Below are positions 1-5,113 of a stretch of 5,113 bases of DNA, one piece after another. The DNA is from an uncultured Clostridia bacterium (GTDB taxonomy: Bacteria > Bacillota > Clostridia > Oscillospirales > Ruminococcaceae), in assembly GCA_938014915.1 (NCBI GenBank), contig CALLQQ010000063.1, forward strand, positions 1 to 5,113, written 5' to 3'. A program made the position numbers and the translations under genes. Position 1 is the stretch's first letter. Every line of letters begins with the position of its first letter. The notes beneath the pieces were generated by a model. That model was not told the origin of the DNA. It saw only the letters and a list, made by a program, of their open reading frames with translations, and made no database searches.

Positions 1-1
1 A

Positions 2-352
2 GAAAATTACGAAAATAGAACAACTTATGATATTAACCGCTGGCTTATATACGGCAATGACTTCATCAGCACACCGAAGTATTTTGAATTCGAGGATAAA
101 GAAGTACATTATAGGGAAATGTGCGACAAGCTCCAGGATAGTCCGCTCATGTATTTTGAATTTGATGAGGGAGAATATGCTGGCGAAATAAATAAGTCGA
201 ACGAGGCAATGGAGATAATACAAACTAGCCTAGAACAGGATTTATCGTATGATGAAATGCTATCCAAGCTTAAAAAAGCATTTGATAAGATAAAGACAGA
301 TGAGATAATCACAGAAATGCAAAAGCAATTAGATAGCTTTTTGGAGGAATGA
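2..352 (+). CDS. Extracellular solute-binding protein (LipO/YtcQ-like, DUF3502-type C-terminus), 5' truncated by window edge
   Basis: The reading frame is open from base 2 to the TGA at 350-352, giving 116 residues with no stop, so this is the end of a longer gene rather than a small protein starting at the ATG at 119. The fragment contains a W-x-x-YGNDFIS segment near residues 14-23 and ends in a charged helical tail with EMQKQLDSFLEE. This pattern matches what I recall of the C-terminal DUF3502 region of carbohydrate-type extracellular solute-binding lipoproteins, where a YGNEF-like motif and a final 'Q-R-Q-L-D-x-W' helix recur. The signal peptide, lipobox and ligand-binding lobes would lie left of the window. 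By family it would be a membrane-anchored binding protein delivering a ligand to an ABC transporter. Its stop overlaps the start of the ABC ATPase, so the two are co-translated. A novel operon-specific extracellular protein is the alternative. Confidence 0.7.
   Translation, partial: ENYENRTTYDINRWLIYGNDFISTPKYFEFEDKEVHYREMCDKLQDSPLMYFEFDEGEYAGEINKSNEAMEIIQTSLEQDLSYDEMLSKLKKAFDKIKTDEIITEMQKQLDSFLEE
343..348 (+). promoter_or_regulatory. Shine-Dalgarno site of the ABC ATPase gene, inside the upstream gene's last codons
   Basis: GGAGGA lies within the final codons of the solute-binding protein gene. Two consecutive ATG codons follow, at 349 and 352. From the end of GGAGG the spacing is 1 base to the first ATG and 4 bases to the second. 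The second ATG is therefore the better spaced start, although both are tight. Ribosomes terminating at the TGA at 350-352 could re-initiate directly at either. Confidence 0.7.
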
Positions 353-1071
353 TGGATAATAGTTTGATATTAACCGATGTTAACAAGCATTATAAGAAAA
401 AGCACGCTTTAAAGGACTTTAACTACACTTTTTCTAATGGAATATATGGGCTATTAGGTCCAAATGGATCGGGGAAATCTACACTAATGAATTTAATTGC
501 TGGATTGATAAAGGCGGATAGTGGTTCGAAAATAGAGTACAACGGCAACGCTATACATCGGCTAGGAAAGGAATACCGCTCCATCATTGGCTATATGCCA
601 CAACAGCAAGATGTTTTCCGTGACTTTACTGCGGCACAATTCCTTGCTTATATGGCGGCGCTCAAAGGTATCGATAATAAAATGGGGCAGGGGCAGATTA
701 AGGATCTTCTATCACGGGTCGAATTGACCGATGTTACCAATAAGCGAATAGGTAGCTTTTCGGGAGGAATGGAGCAGCGCCTTTTATTGGCGGGTGCGCT
801 ATTGGGTGAGCTGAGGTTGTTGCTTTTAGATGAGCCGACCGCAGGCGTAGATCCAAGGCAACGGGTTGAGATTAAGCAGTTAATTAAATCAATTGCAAAA
901 GATAAGATGATTATAATATCTACACATATCGTTTCCGATATTGAGAGCATCGCCGATTACATAATTCTGTTGCGTCAAGGTGAGATTGCGAGGAGTGCAG
1001 CGGCGGAAGTTTTGCTTGCTGACACGGATTTAGAAACTTTATATATGAAATATTTCGGTGATGGCGCATGA
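349..1071 (+). CDS. ABC transporter ATP-binding protein (ABC-2 export type)
   Basis: This cytoplasmic ATPase of 240 residues should energise the permease encoded immediately downstream. All nucleotide-binding elements are visible: an A-loop aromatic at Y15, Walker A GPNGSGKST at 37-45, Q-loop glutamine in YMPQQQ at about 85, signature FSGGMEQR at 137-144, Walker B LLLLDEP at 157-163 with catalytic E162, D-loop AGVDP at 165-169 and H-loop H193. The SGGM-x-QR signature, the AGVDPRQR sequence and the short C-terminus are typical of ATPases paired with ABC-2 permeases (efflux of drugs, peptides or lipids) rather than sugar importers, which carry an extra C-terminal regulatory domain. The start may be the ATG at 352 instead, removing one methionine. 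The start overlaps the upstream stop, and the gene's own TGA overlaps the permease ATG. No key residue is missing, so the enzyme should be active. The substrate cannot be read from the sequence. Confidence 0.95.
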   Translation: MMDNSLILTDVNKHYKKKHALKDFNYTFSNGIYGLLGPNGSGKSTLMNLIAGLIKADSGSKIEYNGNAIHRLGKEYRSIIGYMPQQQDVFRDFTAAQFLAYMAALKGIDNKMGQGQIKDLLSRVELTDVTNKRIGSFSGGMEQRLLLAGALLGELRLLLLDEPTAGVDPRQRVEIKQLIKSIAKDKMIIISTHIVSDIESIADYIILLRQGEIARSAAAEVLLADTDLETLYMKYFGDGA

Positions 1072-3293
1072 GAATTCTATACTATGAGATTAGGAAGTTA
1101 TTTTGTAGCAAAGTCATTTTAATGGCTTTGCTAGCATTGCTATGCATGGCGACATTTTTCAACATTAGACATTCGGAAGATAGACTGTATTCCCATAGTG
1201 ATTATACGGATTTAATGAACGAGTTAGATGGTAAATCCGATGATGAAATAATGGAATTCCTACAATCGGGATTAAGGAGATGCGAATTCTATTTCATGAT
1301 GGAGATGGGAGCATTGACAGATGACGAAGTGGCTGATGAAGAGATGCAGTTCTTGAGCGATTATAGGGAATTCGGCGTGCAACTAAAATATACTGATTTT
1401 CTAATGGCGGAGAGGCAACTTTACAACGATGTATATGAGCAGTTTGGGAATGTTACCCGATATACGGAACATCTTGACTATATAATTGAACAATCGGATC
1501 GATTGAGCCATTTTTCGGTTTTTAGCAGTGATGGCAATTTTGAAAAGGCGAGCATAGAAAAAACCATTGATGCTTATGAAAGGCTATATGATACCGAGCC
1601 GCACTTCATAGATAGTACGGGTGTAAATGCTTTGCTTGATTTTTCAGTTCGTGATGTTCTGCTGCTATTTTCGGGCATACTTGCTTCATTCACATTAATA
1701 TATGATGAGAAGCGCAAAGGCACAATACGTCTTGCGGTTGTGACGAAAAACGGGAGATTCCCGTTAGCGTTAGCGAAAATGCTTTCACTGCTAATTTGGG
1801 TAATAGCATCATCTTTAATGCTATTTTTATCTTCCTATTTAGTCTTAAATTTTAAATACGGCATAGCAGAATTCACAGCACCGATACAGTCCGTTCAAGG
1901 TTATATTAATAGCACGATGAAAGTTAGCATTGGCGGAATGATCGCATTGAACGAGGGTATGAAGATATTTGGAGTGTATGCGGTAACTCTAATCTTCGCC
2001 GCCATGTTTTGCAATAAGCATAGTTTTACATGGGCGGGGATAGCATCGGCATTATTAGTATCGGGGGGATTCCTCTACACTGCAATACCGGCTAGTAGTG
2101 CTTATAATCTCTTTAAGTTTACAAATATCGGCGGACTAATATCGTTTACAGAAAATTCAAGAAATCACTTCAATGTTAATCTGTTCGGGCGCCCATTAAA
2201 TGCAACACACTTGCTGCTTGTCTTTCTGATTTTACTTCTTATCAGTAGCATTATTATATTTATACTTATATTTGTTGGCACCTGTTTTCAAAGTACGATA
2301 TGGAAATTCAATTTTAAAAGAGAGAAGATACCTAAGATAAGTTTATTTAGGTCGGAATTTTATCGGAGTTTATTCGTTAATGGTGGCATATATATGTTGA
2401 TTTTGCTCAGTGCAGTTCAGATATACCAATACGGAAGATATGAAATTCCATATGACGAGCATGCAGGATATTACCGTGAATATCTTAATGAAATTGAGAA
2501 TATGAGTATTGACGAGGTGGGCGAATTTATCGCACAAGAGAAAGATAGGTTCGAGAAAGCGCATTTAGCAATTGTTGAAATCGAGCAATTCTATAATGAT
2601 GGGGAATTAGATGGTTCGACATACCTACTTTCGTTATCGACAATAACACGGCAGATCGCTAGCGAAGCCGCATTAACACGCATTGATGAGCAGTATAATT
2701 ATATTGCTACTCAAAATAGCAGTGCGAAATTTGTTAATGAAGCGGATCTGAATCAGATAATGGGCGTGAACGGGTTGCGAAATGAGATGAAAGGTGTCGC
2801 ATGGCTGGCACTATCACTCATTGTGTTGATATGCCCGATGTTTCTGCGGTTCAGCGATGGGGAAAATGGATTGATTAAGGCTACAAGGAATGGCAAGGGC
2901 AAGGCCTTAACAGTTAGAATTGCGGCGGCGGCAATATCCTGTGCCGTAGTTTATCTTATATTAGTAATTCCATCGCTAATGCGATTATTGGAAGAAGTCC
3001 GCATTTCGGATTTATCCGGTGCAATTCAAAGTTTGCCGCATTTTAGGGAAGTGACGGGCACATATACTATCGGGCAGTATTTAATTTTTGCATATGCTAT
3101 TAAATTTGCTGGTGTCGCTTTATCGGCGGCAAGCCTAATAGGAATTTGCTTAATTTGCCGCAGAAGTATATTAGGGTACTTGATTTCTACCCTAGTTTTA
3201 ATGCTACCAATTTTGCTATATTTCTTAGTTGATGCCGCTTTTGCAGGATTTGCATTTAATAGGTTGCTCACGGGATTCGGCATATTGCTATAA
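1068..3293 (+). CDS. Large ABC-2-like permease with tandemly duplicated transmembrane halves
   Basis: This integral membrane protein of 741 residues starts at an ATG whose ATGA overlaps the ATPase stop. GGTGATGG at 1057-1064 gives weak Shine-Dalgarno pairing, so translational coupling is likely. By eye, hydrophobic segments lie near residues 15-32, 194-212, 235-260, 298-316, 320-340 and 380-404 (first half) and 435-453, 575-594, 613-638, 668-696 and 700-721 (second half). A large, acidic, helix-rich loop follows the first helix of each half (33-193 and 455-574) and should face outside. Positively charged segments (DEKRKG at 213-218, KFNFKREK at 413-420, RNGKGK at 607-612) should face inside. 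The halves resemble each other: residues 51-65 match 474-488 without gaps, TKNGR at 226-230 matches TRNGK at 606-610, and LFRSEFYRSLF at 426-436 resembles the N-terminal LYYEIRKLF. One chain thus probably replaces a permease dimer. The second half lacks a counterpart of the 380-404 helix. The substrate is unknown. I do not recognise a named family beyond ABC-2-like. Confidence 0.85.
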   Translation: MRILYYEIRKLFCSKVILMALLALLCMATFFNIRHSEDRLYSHSDYTDLMNELDGKSDDEIMEFLQSGLRRCEFYFMMEMGALTDDEVADEEMQFLSDYREFGVQLKYTDFLMAERQLYNDVYEQFGNVTRYTEHLDYIIEQSDRLSHFSVFSSDGNFEKASIEKTIDAYERLYDTEPHFIDSTGVNALLDFSVRDVLLLFSGILASFTLIYDEKRKGTIRLAVVTKNGRFPLALAKMLSLLIWVIASSLMLFLSSYLVLNFKYGIAEFTAPIQSVQGYINSTMKVSIGGMIALNEGMKIFGVYAVTLIFAAMFCNKHSFTWAGIASALLVSGGFLYTAIPASSAYNLFKFTNIGGLISFTENSRNHFNVNLFGRPLNATHLLLVFLILLLISSIIIFILIFVGTCFQSTIWKFNFKREKIPKISLFRSEFYRSLFVNGGIYMLILLSAVQIYQYGRYEIPYDEHAGYYREYLNEIENMSIDEVGEFIAQEKDRFEKAHLAIVEIEQFYNDGELDGSTYLLSLSTITRQIASEAALTRIDEQYNYIATQNSSAKFVNEADLNQIMGVNGLRNEMKGVAWLALSLIVLICPMFLRFSDGENGLIKATRNGKGKALTVRIAAAAISCAVVYLILVIPSLMRLLEEVRISDLSGAIQSLPHFREVTGTYTIGQYLIFAYAIKFAGVALSAASLIGICLICRRSILGYLISTLVLMLPILLYFLVDAAFAGFAFNRLLTGFGILL

Positions 3294-3390
3294 CAAATAA
3301 AAGCACAAACTCCGTTAAATTGGCGACATCTAAGTTAAGAAAGTGGAAACATTCTCACGTCGATAGTTAAAAATGCACTTACCACCGTTA

Positions 3391-3420
3391 AATACCATGG
3401 CAAATGGGCATAATGGTATT
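3391..3420. repeat. 30-base dyad directly upstream of the oxidoreductase ribosome binding site
   Basis: AATACCAT at 3391-3398 is the perfect inverted complement of ATGGTATT at 3413-3420, with 14 bases between the arms. It ends one base before the AGAGGTGA Shine-Dalgarno site. It could be an operator for a dimeric regulator or, in RNA, an 8 bp hairpin able to affect ribosome access. A second ATGG at 3404-3407 could pair with the CCAT of the left arm as an alternative. The permease-to-oxidoreductase gap also carries a direct repeat, CCGTTAAAT at 3312-3320 and 3385-3393. I see no convincing rho-independent terminator or sigma-A promoter in this gap. Confidence 0.5.
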
Positions 3421-3421
3421 C

Positions 3422-3429
3422 AGAGGTGA
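3422..3429 (+). promoter_or_regulatory. Shine-Dalgarno site that fixes a TTG start for the oxidoreductase
   Basis: AGAGGTGA is a strong match to the anti-Shine-Dalgarno complement. The GTG at 3426, which would give the longest frame, lies inside this site and cannot be served by it. The in-frame TTG at 3435 follows after a 5-base spacer and is the better start. Confidence 0.75.
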
Positions 3430-3434
3430 TAGAA

Positions 3435-4874
3435 TTGGAATCTATATGGGTGAAAGGTATCGACATCCCTAGACGGGAGAGTTTACAAGGTGATATTAAT
3501 ACCGATGTTGTTGTTATCGGTGGGGGACTAGCAGGAATACTGACAGCATACCATCTTAAAAGGAATGGCATTGACTGCATCGTTCTTGAGGCGAGCCGCA
3601 TCGGGAGCGGTCAAACGAAGAATACGACAGCGAAAATCACTATCCAGCATGAGCTGAAATATAGCCAGCTAATCGAGAATTTCGGCGAGGAAAAAGCATT
3701 GCAATATGCTAATGCCAACCGACGGGCAATTGATGAGTACTTTGAAATTGCGGAACGTGAGGGCATTGACTGCATGCTAGAAAAAAAGTCGGCATATCTA
3801 TATTCAAGGAAGGAAAGTGATAGGCTTGAGCAGGAGCTCCTAGCCGCAAAGAAATTGGGCATTTCTGCTGAAATTACAAATAAGACTGCATTACCCTTTG
3901 TAATCAGGGGCGCATTGAAGTTCGATAATCAAGCACAATTCCACCCTTTGATGTTTTTGAAAGGAATATCGCAGGGCATCAATATTTATGAAAATACGAT
4001 GGTGCTATCTATCGAAGATGATAAAGTTATTACAGATAACGGCACCGTAACCGCCGAGAGGGTCGTAGTGGCGACGCATTACCCCTTTATAAATGTGCCA
4101 GGATATTATTTCATGAGAATGCACCAGGAACGTTCATATGTTATCGCACTTGAAAATGCCGCCGAGTTAGATGGTGTATATTATGGCATTGAAGAGGGTG
4201 AACCATCGCTAAGAAATAGCGGAAGTTTATTGCTTGTCGGCGGCGGAGCGCATCGCACGGGGGAGAATTCCGCAGGTGGGAAATATGAGAATTTGCGTAA
4301 GACGGCGCAGAAATTCTTCCCCGCCAGCAGAGAAGTTGCGAATTGGTCTGCACAGGACTGCATGCCTATCGATAGTGTGCCATATATCGGGCAATTTTCA
4401 TCATCGACACCGAATTTATTTGTTGCAACGGGATTCGGCAAATGGGGAATGACAACATCAATGGTATCGGCAATTGTAATAACGGACTTACTTCTAGGTA
4501 AACCGCACCCTTATGAAATTTTCTCACCGCAAAGGTTTAAACCATCTGTGTCGGCAAAATCCCTAATGGATGAAACAGCCCATGCAGTCAAAGGCTTATC
4601 ATCGGGCATATTCAACATTCCCGATGCAAAACTCAGCGACATACCGAACGGACACGGGGGATTAATTGAGCATGACGGTGAGAAAGTCGGAGTATATAAG
4701 GACGGAAATGGCGAAGTTTTCACTGTTTCCACACGATGCACGCATTTGGGTTGTCAACTGGAATGGAATCCAGACGAATTAAGCTGGGATTGTCCATGCC
4801 ACGGGTCAAGATTCGACTATCGTGGGGACGTAATCGACAATCCCGCAATGAAATGCTTGCATGAAAAGAAATAA
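3435..4874 (+). CDS. FAD-dependent oxidoreductase with C-terminal Rieske [2Fe-2S] domain (YhfW-like)
   Basis: This is a two-domain redox protein of 479 residues from the TTG start; a GTG at 3426 would add three. Residues of about 23-355 form a DAO-type (glycine/D-amino acid oxidase-like) FAD fold: the dinucleotide motif VVVIGGGLAGILTAYHL carries G29, G31 and G34, with acidic E52 closing the second strand, and ATGFGKWGMTTS near 331-342 is the C-terminal FAD-contact region. Residues of about 385-476 form a Rieske domain with CTHLGC (C435, H437) and CPCHGS (C453, H456) as cluster ligands. C440 and C455 occupy the positions that form a disulfide in high-potential Rieske proteins. No signal peptide or membrane segment is visible, so it should be cytoplasmic. 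The layout matches Bacillus YhfW, whose substrate is, to my knowledge, not established. Electrons plausibly pass between a substrate at FAD and the iron-sulfur cluster. The gene appears to stand alone, about 140 bases after the transporter operon, and ends normally at TAA. Confidence 0.93.
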   Translation: MESIWVKGIDIPRRESLQGDINTDVVVIGGGLAGILTAYHLKRNGIDCIVLEASRIGSGQTKNTTAKITIQHELKYSQLIENFGEEKALQYANANRRAIDEYFEIAEREGIDCMLEKKSAYLYSRKESDRLEQELLAAKKLGISAEITNKTALPFVIRGALKFDNQAQFHPLMFLKGISQGINIYENTMVLSIEDDKVITDNGTVTAERVVVATHYPFINVPGYYFMRMHQERSYVIALENAAELDGVYYGIEEGEPSLRNSGSLLLVGGGAHRTGENSAGGKYENLRKTAQKFFPASREVANWSAQDCMPIDSVPYIGQFSSSTPNLFVATGFGKWGMTTSMVSAIVITDLLLGKPHPYEIFSPQRFKPSVSAKSLMDETAHAVKGLSSGIFNIPDAKLSDIPNGHGGLIEHDGEKVGVYKDGNGEVFTVSTRCTHLGCQLEWNPDELSWDCPCHGSRFDYRGDVIDNPAMKCLHEKK

Positions 4875-4915
4875 CGCATTTTAGTAGTTTATTAAAATCA
4901 TTGCTTTCCTATCCT

Positions 4916-4945
4916 GATTATGCTTTTTCATTATAAGCATTTATC
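4916..4945 (+). terminator. Weak stem-loop after the oxidoreductase gene, possible terminator
   Basis: ATGCTT at 4920-4925 pairs with AAGCAT at 4935-4940 across a 9-base loop. GAT at 4916-4918 can extend the stem with ATC at 4943-4945 around a small internal loop. An even weaker AT-only stem (ATTTTA 4878-4883 with TAAAAT 4893-4898) lies nearer the stop codon. Both are AT-rich and lack a proper U-tract, so termination here is only a possibility. Confidence 0.3.
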
Positions 4946-4973
4946 AAGAGCAAAGTGAAAATCTATCTTATCC

Positions 4974-5002
4974 TTGACATAATATAGAATGTAGTATAAA
5001 AT
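4974..5002 (+). promoter_or_regulatory. Sigma-A type promoter of a short transcript
   Basis: An exact TTGACA lies at 4974-4979. TAAAAT at 4997-5002 follows after an optimal 17-base spacer and matches 5 of 6 bases of the -10 consensus. The overlapping TATAAA at 4995-5000 would give a 15-base spacer. The region around is AT-rich. Transcription would begin near 5008-5010. This is the best-formed promoter in the window, and no protein gene follows it. Confidence 0.75.
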
Positions 5003-5008
5003 AAAGAT

Positions 5009-5094
5009 AGAGGGCAGTTCCGCAAAAGCGGTTAGTCCAGAAAAGGTATATTTTTATTAAATAACCGTCCTGGCTAGAGGGCGGTTATTTCTTT
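5009..5094 (+). ncRNA. Putative small RNA of about 85 nt, candidate antisense (type I antitoxin-like) RNA
   Basis: The transcript is bounded by the promoter at 4974-5002 and the hairpin terminator at 5059-5094. It has no start codon with a ribosome site and no reading frame of useful length, so it is probably non-coding. A small hairpin, CCGC-AAAA-GCGG, lies at 5020-5031. A U-rich single-stranded stretch follows at 5050-5060. TAGAGGGC occurs both at its 5' end (5008-5015) and in the terminator's right arm (5075-5082). Size, strong promoter, stable 3' hairpin and the convergent minus-strand frame ending inside the hairpin resemble antitoxin RNAs of pAD1 par or TxpA/RatA-like loci. The toxin gene would lie mostly beyond the right edge, so this reading is inference. 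I did not recognise a known RNA family. Confidence 0.5.
5059..5094 (+). terminator. Strong rho-independent terminator, nearly symmetrical (possibly bidirectional)
   Basis: AAATAACCGTCCT at 5059-5071 pairs with AGGGCGGTTATTT at 5078-5090 over 13 pairs, with a single T-G wobble (5068 with 5081) and a 6-base loop, GGCTAG. The right arm runs into TTATTTCTTT, supplying the U-tract on the + strand. The left flank TTTTTATTAAAT gives a weaker TTATTTAAT tract on the minus strand, so the hairpin may also stop transcription arriving from the right. Confidence 0.8.
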
Positions 5095-5113
5095 GCATTG
5101 GATATGTATCCAG

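Noticed and set aside
119..352. Separate 77-residue small protein starting at ATG 119
   Set aside because: The frame is open all the way to the left edge, no Shine-Dalgarno site precedes 119, and the upstream codons fit the same protein family.
3291..3371. Frameshift continuation of the permease beyond its TAA
   Set aside because: The other frames after 3293 stop quickly or encode a short polar, basic stretch (KLRKWKHSHVDS). No hydrophobic helix is encoded, so a simple frameshift does not explain the missing last helix.
3270..4440. 13-base identical stretch ACGGGATTCGGCA at 3270-3282 and 4428-4440
   Set aside because: Both copies encode T-G-F-G in unrelated proteins in frame and the flanks differ, so this is coincidence of codon use rather than a repeat or recombination site.
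109..4741. Minus-strand open frames of 64-100 codons opposite the four main genes
   Set aside because: They lie antisense to well-supported genes, have low-complexity Ser/Pro/Ile-rich translations and lack ribosome sites or recognisable domains.
5009..5094. Known riboswitch or T-box leader
   Set aside because: I recognise no conserved riboswitch core, the RNA is too short for a T-box, and no gene follows the terminator on the + strand within the window.
1..5113. tRNA or rRNA genes, CRISPR arrays, insertion sequences
   Set aside because: No cloverleaf-like sequence, regularly spaced repeats, transposase frame or terminal inverted repeats were seen on reading both strands.

Overview
The window looks like chromosomal DNA from a low-to-moderate GC Gram-positive bacterium (Bacillota, probably a clostridial relative). 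The reasons are strong GGAGG/AGAGGTGA Shine-Dalgarno sites, a probable TTG start codon, ATGA start/stop overlaps, an AT-rich promoter with an exact TTGACA box, and protein families best known from that phylum. This is inference from style; no marker gene fixes the taxon.

Positions 2-3293 hold a tightly coupled three-gene transport operon, all on the + strand. It opens with the C-terminal 116 residues of an extracellular solute-binding protein whose tail resembles the DUF3502 domain of LipO/YtcQ-type lipoproteins. An ABC ATPase of the ABC-2 export type follows (349-1071), then a very large ABC-2-like permease of 741 residues (1068-3293). Both junctions overlap by 4 bases or fewer. The permease is an internal tandem duplication, so one polypeptide appears to supply both transmembrane halves. 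Its second half ends before the equivalent of the sixth membrane helix.

After a 130-140 base gap with a 30-base dyad, a separate + strand gene (about 3435-4874) encodes a soluble FAD-dependent oxidoreductase fused to a C-terminal Rieske [2Fe-2S] domain, the architecture of Bacillus YhfW. Its reaction is not known.

Positions 4875-5113 contain no convincing complete protein gene. They hold weak hairpins after the oxidoreductase gene, then a well-formed promoter (4974-5002), a short transcript of about 85 nt and a strong, nearly symmetrical terminator hairpin (5059-5090). The hairpin contains a minus-strand stop codon of a reading frame entering from the right edge. The layout resembles convergent type I toxin-antitoxin loci with a shared terminator, and this is the most interesting non-coding signal in the window.
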